Origin: Lachnospira sp.
Lineage (GTDB): Bacteria > Bacillota > Clostridia > Lachnospirales > Lachnospiraceae
Assembly: GCA_017621205.1 (NCBI GenBank)
Contig: JAGATQ010000024.1
Span: forward strand, 1 to 41,140
Direction of reading: 5' to 3'
Length of the DNA stretch: 41,140 bases
Part shown: positions 33,894-41,140 of the stretch, in pieces
Numbering within the stretch: position 1 is the stretch's first letter
Layout of the letters: each line of letters begins with the position of its first letter
Program-made: the position numbers and the translations under genes
The notes under the pieces: generated by a model
The model's database searches: none
Told to the model about the DNA's origin: nothing
The model's input: only the letters and a program-made list of their open reading frames with translations

Positions 33894-34805
33894 CTATATA
33901 GGAGACTCAGAGCATAACTGTGCATGCTGCTTCCGAACCGCATCCAGCATACTTTCATGCACCCTTAGTCCACCCCTTCCCTTTCCAATCCTGATATCCG
34001 GCTTATTGTCTCCATGAAAATCAGAGCCCCCTGTCACAAGAAGCCCCTGCCGTATTGCTATATTTTTCAGCTTTCCGCTTTCATAGGTATTATTAGAGGA
34101 GTGATATGCCTCTATACCTTTTAGACCAAGCTCCTTTAGAAAGACAATGCAACGCTCTAGCTGTGCATCCCCCATACGGTACTGTAACGGATGGGCAAGC
34201 ACCGGAACTGCACTTGCCATATGCAATAGCTCCATCGCATGTTCTGGTGCAATATCGGGCTTTGGCAGATAAAGGGGACAGCCCGGACTAATATATTTCT
34301 TAAATGCTTCTGCCTTCGTCTTAACATAACCCTTCTCCTGCATCACTCTTGCAAAATGTGCCCGTGTCACTACTGTACCCGGATTACCGTGGTAAAGCTC
34401 CTCCATGGATATGTCCATACCATACTCAATGCATAAGGCAGCCATCTGCTCGTTACGACGGATTCTCTTTTGGCGAATTTCCTCTAGCCCCTCTAAAAAG
34501 GCTTCGTTCTCCGCATCCACATAGAAACCCAGTATATGAAGCTCTTTTCCCTCATAATTACAGGATATTTCGATGCCGGGAACGACCTCAAAGACAGTTT
34601 CCTTATTTTGTCTCTTTCTATACTCTTCCCTTATACACTCTGCCTCAGCTAAGGCTTCACCTATACCCGACACCGTATCATGGTCGGTCAACGCAATTGC
34701 CCTTAGCCCGGCATCAAAAGCCAAACATACCACCTCAGCCGGGGCAAGCGTCCCGTCAGAAGCGGATGAGTGAACATGCAAATCAACTAAATTACTTTGC
34801 TCCAT
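33894..34805 (-). CDS. PHP-domain phosphoesterase (RNase AM/TrpH-like)
   Basis: This 303-residue protein belongs to the YciV/TrpH group of PHP phosphoesterases, whose members remove 5'-nucleotides from short RNA or hydrolyse 3',5'-pAp. Metal-binding motifs are DLHVHSSASDGTLAPAEV (HxH), ALTDHDTVSGI, VPGIEISCNYEGKELHILGF, VLAHPLQYRM and GGSDFHGDNKPDIRIG. Length and layout are typical. The start has AAGG about ten bases upstream. The gene lies between pyrB and scfA; no tryptophan or pAp-linked genes are near. A palindrome-bounded element lies just upstream. Confidence 0.9.
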   Translation of the reverse strand: MEQSNLVDLHVHSSASDGTLAPAEVVCLAFDAGLRAIALTDHDTVSGIGEALAEAECIREEYRKRQNKETVFEVVPGIEISCNYEGKELHILGFYVDAENEAFLEGLEEIRQKRIRRNEQMAALCIEYGMDISMEELYHGNPGTVVTRAHFARVMQEKGYVKTKAEAFKKYISPGCPLYLPKPDIAPEHAMELLHMASAVPVLAHPLQYRMGDAQLERCIVFLKELGLKGIEAYHSSNNTYESGKLKNIAIRQGLLVTGGSDFHGDNKPDIRIGKGRGGLRVHESMLDAVRKQHAQLCSESPI

Positions 34806-34850
34806 ATTATAAACCTTATTATCTTTCTAAACTCTGCTCTAATGTAAGCC

Positions 34851-34965
34851 GACCTAAGGATAAATATTGCTCTACATTACTCTAACTTAATCCACCTTCA
34901 GGACTCCTCCCGCTTTGCGGGTCCCTCTCAAGGTAATTTCCACTTCGCGGCTCCCTCCTTAGGTC
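34851..34965. repeat. 115-bp palindrome-bounded intergenic element
   Basis: The ends are a perfect 10-bp inverted repeat, GACCTAAGGA (34851-34860) and TCCTTAGGTC (34956-34965). Inside are a CCCGCTTTGCGGG hairpin (34909-34921) and a diverged second copy around CCACTTCGCGG (34940-34950). Each is followed by CTCCCTC or TCCCTCT. It fills the 166-bp gap between pyrB and the PHP gene and looks like a small mobile or REP-like element. Confidence 0.6.
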
Positions 34966-34971
34966 TACTCC

Positions 34972-35877
34972 TCATCCATTTAATATCGTGTCATAAAGCA
35001 ATGCCATCCGCACCCACATTCCATTGTGTGCCTGTTTGAAATAAAGTGCTCTTGGGTCATCATCCACATCTGTTGCAATCTCCGCATTCCTCGGAAGGGG
35101 ATGCAGCAAAATAGTCTGCTCACTAAACCGGTTCAATACCTTTTTGTTCACTACAAATTCCCTTGGAGCCAAATCACTCTCTGTAAACCGCTCTAACTGG
35201 GTACGGGTATTATAGATAACGTCGATATTCTCCGGCAGCTCCTCAAACCCATTACAGGAAATATAGGTTGCCCCATGGATTCTTAGATAATCAATATATT
35301 CCTTAGGCAAGGCAAAATTAGGACTGGATAACCCATAGATAATAACATGATCATATACTGCCAGTAGCTTAATCAGGGAATGCACCGTCCTTCCAAACAA
35401 CAAATCCCCAACCACAGCCACTGTAATGTGGTCAAATTTCTTTCCACACTTATGCATCGTATATAGGTCAAGCAAGGACTGGGTCGGATGGGAACCACTG
35501 CCACTTCCCGCATTAAAAATCGGAACGTCAGACACCTGTGCCGCCTTTTGCGCTGCCCGTTTATCAAAGTGACGTATAACAATTCCGTCAGTATAACCGC
35601 TAATGACACGGATGGTATCCTCCAGGCTCTCTCCCTTCGTTGCAGAGGATGCCTCCATCGCATTCTCCGTACTGATATTCTTAGCCCCCAACCGTAAAAT
35701 AGCTGCTTCAAACGATAACCTTGTCCGGGTACTCGGCTCAAAAAACATGGTCGCAATCACCTTACCGGATAAGCTGTTCTCATACTGCTCCGGGTGTTCC
35801 ATCATATCATCCGCAATAGAAAACAGGTGGTCTAAATAGCTTCTGTCAAATTGTTCGCAAGAAATAATATGCTTCAT
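34972..35877 (-). CDS. pyrB: Aspartate carbamoyltransferase, catalytic subunit
   Basis: PyrB joins carbamoyl phosphate and aspartate, the committed step of pyrimidine synthesis. This 301-residue protein shows the carbamoyl-phosphate loop FFEPSTRTRLSFEAA, ATKGESLEDTIRVISGY, GSGSGSHPTQSLLDLYTM, VVGDLLFGRTVHSL and HPLPRNAEIATDVDDDPRALYFKQAHNGMWVRMALL. The start is 35877, where the gene product begins MKHIISCEQFD and GAAAGG with GAGGAG lies upstream; the longer open frame to 36003 has no support. The regulatory gene pyrI, often next to pyrB in Clostridia, is absent here, as are other pyr genes. Confidence 0.96.
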   Translation of the reverse strand: MKHIISCEQFDRSYLDHLFSIADDMMEHPEQYENSLSGKVIATMFFEPSTRTRLSFEAAILRLGAKNISTENAMEASSATKGESLEDTIRVISGYTDGIVIRHFDKRAAQKAAQVSDVPIFNAGSGSGSHPTQSLLDLYTMHKCGKKFDHITVAVVGDLLFGRTVHSLIKLLAVYDHVIIYGLSSPNFALPKEYIDYLRIHGATYISCNGFEELPENIDVIYNTRTQLERFTESDLAPREFVVNKKVLNRFSEQTILLHPLPRNAEIATDVDDDPRALYFKQAHNGMWVRMALLYDTILNG

Positions 35878-35991
35878 CCTTTCGTCTCCTCTTTCCTTAT
35901 TTTGGTATAAAAGCATTTGCACTAACATACAGTATAATAGATGTCCCACCATGATAGCAATAAAAAAATAAACTTGCAAGGAGGTTTTTAT

Positions 35992-36354
35992 ATGACAATC
36001 CAATATAAACTATTAGAATCTGTACGTTGCCTTTTGTTATCCTATGTCTTAACTATCTTATTACTGCTTCTGCTTGCCTTTTTGGTCTTTCAGTTTAACC
36101 TTGCCTCTGGCATTGTAAATGTCGTTATTGTCTGCATTTACATCCTCACCTGCTTTTTAGGTGGTTACCGCCTTGGAAAAAAAGTGGAAGAAAAACGTTT
36201 CTTATGGGGCTTGGTGCTAGGATTATGTTACATCGCACTGTTAATTTTAATCTCTGCCATCGTAAACCACGGCATCACCATTACCTCCACTAGCAACATC
36301 ACCGCATTGATTCTATGTCTCGGCGGAGGAATGCTCGGCGGTATGGTAAGTTAA
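35992..36354 (+). CDS. TIGR04086/DUF3792-type small membrane protein
   Basis: This 120-residue protein has four hydrophobic segments (LLLSYVLTILLLLLLAFLVFQF, VNVVIVCIYILTCFLGGY, LWGLVLGLCYIALLILISAIV, ITALILCLGGGMLGGMVS). The central GGYRLGKKVEEKRFLWGLVLGL is typical of the TIGR04086 (YrzE-like) family. The family is often found beside yajC, scfAB and secDF in Clostridia, as here, but its function is unknown. The start at 35992 has AAGGAGG eight bases upstream; an earlier in-frame ATG at 35941 lacks one. It is on the plus strand, opposite to its neighbours, and converges on yajC. Confidence 0.8.
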   Translation: MTIQYKLLESVRCLLLSYVLTILLLLLLAFLVFQFNLASGIVNVVIVCIYILTCFLGGYRLGKKVEEKRFLWGLVLGLCYIALLILISAIVNHGITITSTSNITALILCLGGGMLGGMVS

Positions 36355-36374
36355 CCAGACAGTTTTTAGCCCAA

Positions 36375-36404
36375 AACAGGCGTTGGAAATCTCCAACGCC
36401 TGTT
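36375..36404 (-). terminator. Terminator between yajC and the TIGR04086 gene
   Basis: AACAGGCGTTGGA and TCCAACGCCTGTT form a perfect 13-bp stem with a four-base loop. On the minus strand it is followed by TTTGGGC, just five bases after the yajC stop. It may serve both convergent genes. Confidence 0.75.
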
Positions 36405-36408
36405 CGTG

Positions 36409-36756
36409 TTATCTGTCTAAAGATACTGTTGTACCATCCGGCTTTTCTACAGTCTGAATTGCTACCTTCTTCATTGGAATACGGCAATTTTTATTGCTTC
36501 CAAATTCCACTACCACAATATCATCCTTAATATCAACTACAACACCATAAAATCCACTTGTCGTCACAATACTATCGCCGACCTCTAATGCCGCAGCTAA
36601 CTCTGTCATAGACTGCTGCTGTTTCTTCTGCGGACGGATTGCCATAAAATAAAACATCGCTCCGATAATCACAACATAAAAAATAATGATTCCCCATGAC
36701 ATACCAGCATTGGCTGCCTTGGACGGTGCAGCTGTTAAAAACAAATTAAACATCAT
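36409..36756 (-). CDS. yajC: Preprotein translocase accessory subunit YajC
   Basis: YajC is a small single-pass inner-membrane protein that associates with SecDF. The 115-residue protein has one helix (about 20-40, SWGIIIFYVVIIGAMFYFMAIRPQKKQQQ) and the conserved cytoplasmic part ELAAALEVGDSIVTTSGFYGVVVDIKDDIVVVEFG, plus a short basic end. The start has AAGGAG seven bases upstream, and a strong promoter precedes it. In most Clostridia it lies directly before scfA/scfB/secDF; here pyrB, the PHP gene and the plus-strand TIGR04086 gene are in between. Confidence 0.95.
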   Translation of the reverse strand: MMFNLFLTAAPSKAANAGMSWGIIIFYVVIIGAMFYFMAIRPQKKQQQSMTELAAALEVGDSIVTTSGFYGVVVDIKDDIVVVEFGSNKNCRIPMKKVAIQTVEKPDGTTVSLDR

Positions 36757-36813
36757 TTCGTTACTCCTTTTCTTCTAAAAACTGCTTCTCTGCTTCAACT
36801 ATCATACAAAAGC

Positions 36814-36842
36814 ATTGTACTTTCTTTCGGACTATCCGTCAA
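36814..36842 (-). promoter_or_regulatory. Promoter of yajC
   Basis: On the minus strand TTGACG (36837-36842) and TACAAT (36814-36819) are separated by 17 bases, 58 bases before the yajC start codon. Confidence 0.85.
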
Positions 36843-36866
36843 GAAATATTTGTCTAAGCTTCCAGA

Positions 36867-37588
36867 TTAATCTCCTACTCCCGTCTTCCACCACCAATGA
36901 GGGGAAATATTCACCTTATAACAAGGATCTATATCATTTTTAAAGGAATAGATAATATCATTAAAATCCTTATCTTTAATTCCAAATGTAATACCCCTGT
37001 TGTAAACATTTACATAACTTATATAACCATCCTGTAATAATTCCTCTATAGATTCCTTATTATATTTTTTTGTTGTTTCAGCTCCATCATCCGTTTCCCA
37101 AAGCTCTCCATCACTCATTGTCACAATATAATTAACATCCTTGCCTTCATATTGGGAAAATTCAATTACTATTTTATCAAACAAGTCTTTATTTTTTGCA
37201 AAATAGATGACATCCTCCGGCTCTTCCATATATTGAAAAGACTCTTTTCCACAAGGCCATTCATATACATCCGGATTAATTTCATTGGCGGATTGCCGTT
37301 TTTTCTTTGTCTGCTCACTACTCTGTGTTGCTTCCAGATTCCTTTCATCCTCTACTATAACGTCCTCTGTATTAACAACTTCAGCAGTAGCCTGTTCTTC
37401 CTCATTCCCCGCACTGGTATCTTCCTCTGCTGTTGATGCTTCTGAAGTTGCTTGGGCATTGTCTATTTCCTTTTTATTGCCCTTTGATAGATTGGGACTT
37501 ACAATAAGATAGCCACTGAACAGGAGTAATACTGCCGCTATTATACATAACGCATTCCTAATCCCTTTATCTTATTTTGATTAACCAT
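36867..37588 (-). pseudogene. Frameshifted paralogue of the adjacent membrane protein
   Basis: This region matches the gene at 37664-38386 almost end to end, including the upstream GCAGGTGGAATAATGG and the final HWWWKxGVGD. Translation from the ATG at 37588 gives MVNQNKIKGLGMRYV and then a stop. Compared with the intact copy, one base is missing near 37554 (GGAATGCG in place of GGAATTGCG). Downstream of that point the correct frame stays open to the stop at 36867. The globular part could still be made from an internal ATG at 37229 (MEEPEDVIYFAKN) but would lack the membrane anchor. It is either a recent pseudogene or a sequencing error. The region downstream remains well conserved. Confidence 0.8.
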
Positions 37589-37663
37589 TATTCCACCTGC
37601 TTTTCTGTAATCATATTGCAAGTTTTATGTACCGCTACAAAATAAAATTAAAGTGTTTCTGCA

Positions 37664-38386
37664 TTAATCCCCTACTCCCATTTTCCACCACCAATGAGGG
37701 GCAATATTAACCTTGTTGTAAGGACTAATATCATTATTAAATGAATAGATGATATCATTAAGGTCATTTTCCTTAATTCCAAAGGTAATGCCTCTATCAT
37801 ATACGGTTACAAAATTTATGTATTCATCCTCCAATAATTGTTTCGTATATTTTTTGTTATATTCTTTTATAGATACATTTCCATCATCTGACTCCCAAAA
37901 CATCCCATCACTTATTGCAAAAACATAATCAACATCCTTACCTTTATACCGAGAAAATTCCTCTACTATTGCATCAAACAAGTCTTTATTTTTTGCAAAA
38001 TAAAGAACATCCTCTGGTTCTTCCATATCTTGAAAAGACTCTTTTCCACATGGCCATTCATATACATCCGGATTAATTTCATGGGCGGATTTCTTTTCTT
38101 CCTTTGTCTGCTCACTACTCTGTGTTGCTTCCAGATTCCTTTCATCCTCTACTATAACGTCCTCTGTATTAACAACTTCGCTAACAATCTGCTCTTCCCC
38201 ATCCTCCGTACTGGTATCATTCTCTGTTATTGATGCTTCTGAAGTTGCTTGGGCATTGTCTATTTCCTTTTTATTACCCTTTGATAGATTGGAACTTACA
38301 ATAAGATACCCACCAAACAGGAACAATACTGCCCCTAGTATACATAACGCAATTCCTAATCTCTTTACCTTATTTTGATTATCCAT
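37664..38386 (-). CDS. Single-pass membrane-anchored protein of unknown function
   Basis: This 240-residue protein has a short basic N-terminus, one helix (LGIALCILGAVLFLFGGYLIV), and an acidic Thr/Ser/Glu-rich linker (about 35-100). The C-terminal domain of about 135 residues runs from INPDVYEWPCGKESFQDMEEPEDVLYFAKNKDLFDAIVEEF to the tryptophan-rich end NIAPHWWWKMGVGD. The domain is probably outside the cell. I recognise no family. Its ATG overlaps the stop of the upstream protease gene (TAATG), with AGGTGG before it, so the two are translationally coupled. A damaged second copy follows. Coupling suggests a partner, inhibitor or anchor of the protease, but this is inference. Confidence 0.7.
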   Translation of the reverse strand: MDNQNKVKRLGIALCILGAVLFLFGGYLIVSSNLSKGNKKEIDNAQATSEASITENDTSTEDGEEQIVSEVVNTEDVIVEDERNLEATQSSEQTKEEKKSAHEINPDVYEWPCGKESFQDMEEPEDVLYFAKNKDLFDAIVEEFSRYKGKDVDYVFAISDGMFWESDDGNVSIKEYNKKYTKQLLEDEYINFVTVYDRGITFGIKENDLNDIIYSFNNDISPYNKVNIAPHWWWKMGVGD

Positions 38387-41140
38387 TATTCCACCTGCTT
38401 CCATGTAATCATCTTTGACCTTAAATATTTTCTATTACCTAACTCATGCTTATAGTAGCTCTGCCATGCATATTTATTCTTCTTCTCTTGGGACTGGTTA
38501 TAGGCATATAGCACCATCTCCAAATCATTGGAGCGAATCCCTACAAAATTATCAGAATCATCTTCTTTCATTATCAAAGCCCCTCTATAATATAGCACAT
38601 TCATATCACCATCCACCCTACGCTTATATATCATCTTGCCATCCACCTCCATTTTTTGCGGATAGGCATCATTTAACCCCATAACATGACCAAATTCATG
38701 GGCACAAGTCCGCTCATACGAATCCAAATCCCGCCTTTCACTTTTACCTAGCACTGTATTTTTTACCAGTTCTTCATTGGTTGGGATACTAACAAAACGT
38801 TCGGTACTATCAATATCATACCATGAATAGGAATACTTTCCATCATTTATTCCGGGTTCCCCTCCATATACAAAAAACCAATAGCTGTCATCCTCTGAAA
38901 ATTTCTTACCTGCTCCAAAATATACCGGAATTCTCCGGTCACCTGCCTCCTGCTTGCGGATAAAGTGTACACTGCACCGCAGTGTCACATCTTTCTCAAA
39001 GTCTTTTTCACGATAACGCTTTCCCTTTCTTGTTGCAGAATCCGCTCCTTTATAGATTTTATCACCTCCCTGATAGATTGTCCTGCCTTCCTCTCCCCAA
39101 TATTTTTTTATCCCTTCCTCAAACGCCTTTCTATAAGTAATCTCGTTTTCCTTCTGAGCCTTTGTCTCCGTATCAAACACATAATTCTTTCCCTTGCCTT
39201 TATATTCAAAATTTACATAGATATGTATGGTATCTTCTACCAGCACCATCTGTATGGGAGAATGGTTATCTTTATCCCTGCCTACCTTATTGGAGTATCG
39301 CAGATTTTTCCAGTTTCCTTTCTTCATCTTCATAAAATAATCCCGGTTTGCTGAGCTATTATAGTATAGCACTCCCTTCTGGCTTATCACACCACTTTTC
39401 AATACGTTATTCCTGCTGTTCAACACATCCACATAATAAAAATCCTTATTTATCGTCCCTCGAATGGTTACCTTGGTATCTTTATTAAGAAATTCACTTT
39501 TTACACCGTAATTATGTTCATAATATAGGGTATTACCTTGTTCCAAAAAGGCATGTTTTTCCATAGGCTTATAAACATATATGGTGGTTGAAACAGATTT
39601 ATACTTTAACCTTGTACTTATCTTGCAAAAACCCTCACTTTTCGCCCTTATACATCCATCTACATTGCTGACTGTTGCTACATTGGTGTTGGAAGAGGTG
39701 AAGGTCAAATCCTTTTTATCTCCCTCGGAGCTTCCTACGAGGTACCGCTCCTGTCCGGCTTTTATGATGATAAACCGTTTTATCTTATTGAGCCGCTCCT
39801 TTTCTGCCTTGGTTAACAGGATGGATACGGTTTTCTGGCTTAATACAATATGTGTTTTTTTGTGGCGGCACGTTATGGTTACGGTTCCGGGCTTTAAGGG
39901 AGTTACCTTTCCGGTTTTTTGGTCTACCCTGGCTATCTTAGGGTTGCTGGAGGTAAATATCCCGTTGCTGGAAGCGGTTGCTTTTTTTGCCTGCTTGGCA
40001 ATCGTTCCTTTCTTTACTACCTGAAAGGTGTAGGTTTTGCCGACTTCCATTTCCATTTCCCCTGTCAGCTCATATAAATCCTTGTCGAGTACCGTTACGT
40101 TACAGGATTTCTTTTTGCCACTGGCCGGATTGAGGGCGGTGATGGTGGCTTTGCCTTCTTCTTTGGCGGTGATTTTGCCGTTACTATCTACTTCTGCGAC
40201 ATCTGTGTTGCTTGTGCTCCATTCTATGGTTTTGTCGTTGGCGTTGGTGGGGCGGATTTGTGCCTTTAACTGCCTGCTTCTGCCTTTTTCCAGTGTGAGC
40301 CTGGCTGGCTTTAGGAGGAGCTTTTTAACGGGCTGGGTGACGGTTACCTGACAGGTGGCGGTGCGGGTGATATCCTGTCCCATGTACCGGCTATTTACGC
40401 TGGCGGTGATGGTGGCCTGTCCTTTGCCTTTGGCTTTTACCACTCCCCTTGCTGTTACCGTTGCAATACTGGTATCACTGCTCTGGTAGGTTACGGTCTG
40501 ATTTGTGGTGACACCGGGGTGGATGGTGGCGGTCAGGCGTTCTTTTTTTCCTTTGTTAAGGGTGATGCTTTCTTTGTTTAATGTGATGCGGTTGGCGTAG
40601 ATGGTTACTTTGTTTTTGGGTACATAGGCTACATGGTAGTTTTTTTCGAGTACCCCTGCGGGACAGTCGAAGTAATAGTAATTGCCTACACTGCCTTTGA
40701 TTCTTCCCCTCTGTCCTGCTTTGCATGTGGTTTCAAAGCTTGTGGCGGTGTCTAGGGCACTCTGCTTTAGGTTCATGCTCTCTGTTAACTCCCCTTCTGC
40801 TTCTTCTATGGGGGTGCGTACAGTTACGAGACAGCTGTAGGTGCTCCCTCCGTCTGCGGCGGTGGCGGTTAACGTGGTGACGCCTTCTGTTATTCCAGTG
40901 ATGTCGGCATAGGTGGTGGTGTCTGCTTTGCGGGCAGTGACGATGGCGATTTCCGGGTTGGATGTGGCGAGGGTGACATTCTGGTTCGTGGTGCTTTCCG
41001 GGGTGAAGACGATATAACAGGTCTTTAAGGTAGAGCCGATGTTGACACCGATGTTTTCCCGGTAGGCTTTTTCGTTGTCACGGATGACAAGCTTAGTGGA
41101 GGTTACACTGGTGGCTGCATTAGGTTGTGTTTGTGCGGAA
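38386..41140 (-). CDS. Secreted Big2-domain protein with metzincin-like protease domain (5' end missing)
   Basis: The frame is open from the right window edge to the stop, at least 917 residues, and the true start lies outside. The first visible residues, SAQTQPNAATSV, could be just after a signal-peptide cleavage site. Several Ig-like Big2 modules follow, for example LTLEKGRSRQLKAQIRPTNANDKTIEWSTSNTDVAEVDSNGKITAKEEGKATITA. The C-terminal third has CAHEFGHVMGLNDAY (38665-38703), an HExxHxxGxxD zinc motif as in metzincins with an aspartate third ligand, followed by GALIMKEDD as a possible Met-turn. It is probably an extracellular zinc protease. The ATG at 40776 is internal, not a start. Its stop overlaps the next gene's start. 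Confidence 0.8.
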   Translation of the reverse strand, partial: SAQTQPNAATSVTSTKLVIRDNEKAYRENIGVNIGSTLKTCYIVFTPESTTNQNVTLATSNPEIAIVTARKADTTTYADITGITEGVTTLTATAADGGSTYSCLVTVRTPIEEAEGELTESMNLKQSALDTATSFETTCKAGQRGRIKGSVGNYYYFDCPAGVLEKNYHVAYVPKNKVTIYANRITLNKESITLNKGKKERLTATIHPGVTTNQTVTYQSSDTSIATVTARGVVKAKGKGQATITASVNSRYMGQDITRTATCQVTVTQPVKKLLLKPARLTLEKGRSRQLKAQIRPTNANDKTIEWSTSNTDVAEVDSNGKITAKEEGKATITALNPASGKKKSCNVTVLDKDLYELTGEMEMEVGKTYTFQVVKKGTIAKQAKKATASSNGIFTSSNPKIARVDQKTGKVTPLKPGTVTITCRHKKTHIVLSQKTVSILLTKAEKERLNKIKRFIIIKAGQERYLVGSSEGDKKDLTFTSSNTNVATVSNVDGCIRAKSEGFCKISTRLKYKSVSTTIYVYKPMEKHAFLEQGNTLYYEHNYGVKSEFLNKDTKVTIRGTINKDFYYVDVLNSRNNVLKSGVISQKGVLYYNSSANRDYFMKMKKGNWKNLRYSNKVGRDKDNHSPIQMVLVEDTIHIYVNFEYKGKGKNYVFDTETKAQKENEITYRKAFEEGIKKYWGEEGRTIYQGGDKIYKGADSATRKGKRYREKDFEKDVTLRCSVHFIRKQEAGDRRIPVYFGAGKKFSEDDSYWFFVYGGEPGINDGKYSYSWYDIDSTERFVSIPTNEELVKNTVLGKSERRDLDSYERTCAHEFGHVMGLNDAYPQKMEVDGKMIYKRRVDGDMNVLYYRGALIMKEDDSDNFVGIRSNDLEMVLYAYNQSQEKKNKYAWQSYYKHELGNRKYLRSKMITWKQVE

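Noticed and set aside
36867..37229. Independent 120-residue gene starting MEEPEDVIYF
   Set aside because: It is the 3' portion of a frameshifted paralogue; the upstream half is clearly present in another frame, so I annotate the whole as a pseudogene.
40774..40776. ATG at 40776 as the start of the protease gene
   Set aside because: The same frame is open to the window edge and encodes another Ig-like module upstream, and no ribosome binding site or signal peptide follows this ATG.

Overview
The window looks like a stretch of chromosome from a Gram-positive, anaerobic Clostridia, most likely a Lachnospiraceae. The reasons are a SCIFF peptide (ScfA) with its radical-SAM maturase (ScfB), a fused SecDF, a YajC / TIGR04086 / scfAB / secDF / recJ / apt / relA gene order, BspA-type and Big2-type secreted proteins, a T-box leader, low-to-moderate GC, strong AGGAGG-type ribosome binding sites and a strong bias of genes to the minus strand. 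The assignment is an inference from gene content; no rRNA or tRNA is present to confirm it.

Layout. 1-5.1 kb: an AgrC/LytTR-type two-component pair whose kinase 3' end carries a 79-bp partial tandem duplication, a secreted BspA-like protein, two large palindromic intergenic elements, and a lone plus-strand aroE. 5.1-9.0 kb: a membrane protein, a zinc-ribbon membrane protein, YlmH/RqcP2 and an AlaA-type aminotransferase. AlaA is preceded by a complete T-box leader with promoter, apparent GCA (alanine) specifier, T-box motif and terminator. 9.0-14.9 kb: an L,D-transpeptidase, a 1142-residue J-domain/TPR protein and a membrane-anchored MotE/MgtE_N-like protein. 14.9-20 kb: ilvC and ilvN (no ilvB), an LCP cell-wall ligase, a CbiT-like methyltransferase-fold protein and a family 2 glycosyltransferase. 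20-33.8 kb: a long housekeeping series read leftwards (scfA, scfB, secDF, recJ, apt, relA, an MBL hydrolase, hemZ, an HD-GYP protein, aspS). 33.9-36.8 kb: a PHP phosphoesterase, pyrB, a plus-strand TIGR04086 membrane protein and yajC. 36.9-41.1 kb: an accessory locus with a large secreted Big2/metzincin-like protease (running off the right edge), a translationally coupled single-pass membrane protein, and a frameshifted tandem paralogue of the latter.

How the genes fit together. The most suggestive grouping is alanine: a T-box that appears to sense uncharged tRNA-Ala(UGC) sits in front of the alanine-forming aminotransferase and, 22 nt further on, the ribosome-quality-control factor YlmH. In bacteria that pathway adds alanine tails using the same tRNA. 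The second locus of interest is the protease plus coupled membrane-protein pair at the right end. Most of the rest is ordinary core metabolism, translation, secretion and cell-wall biology.
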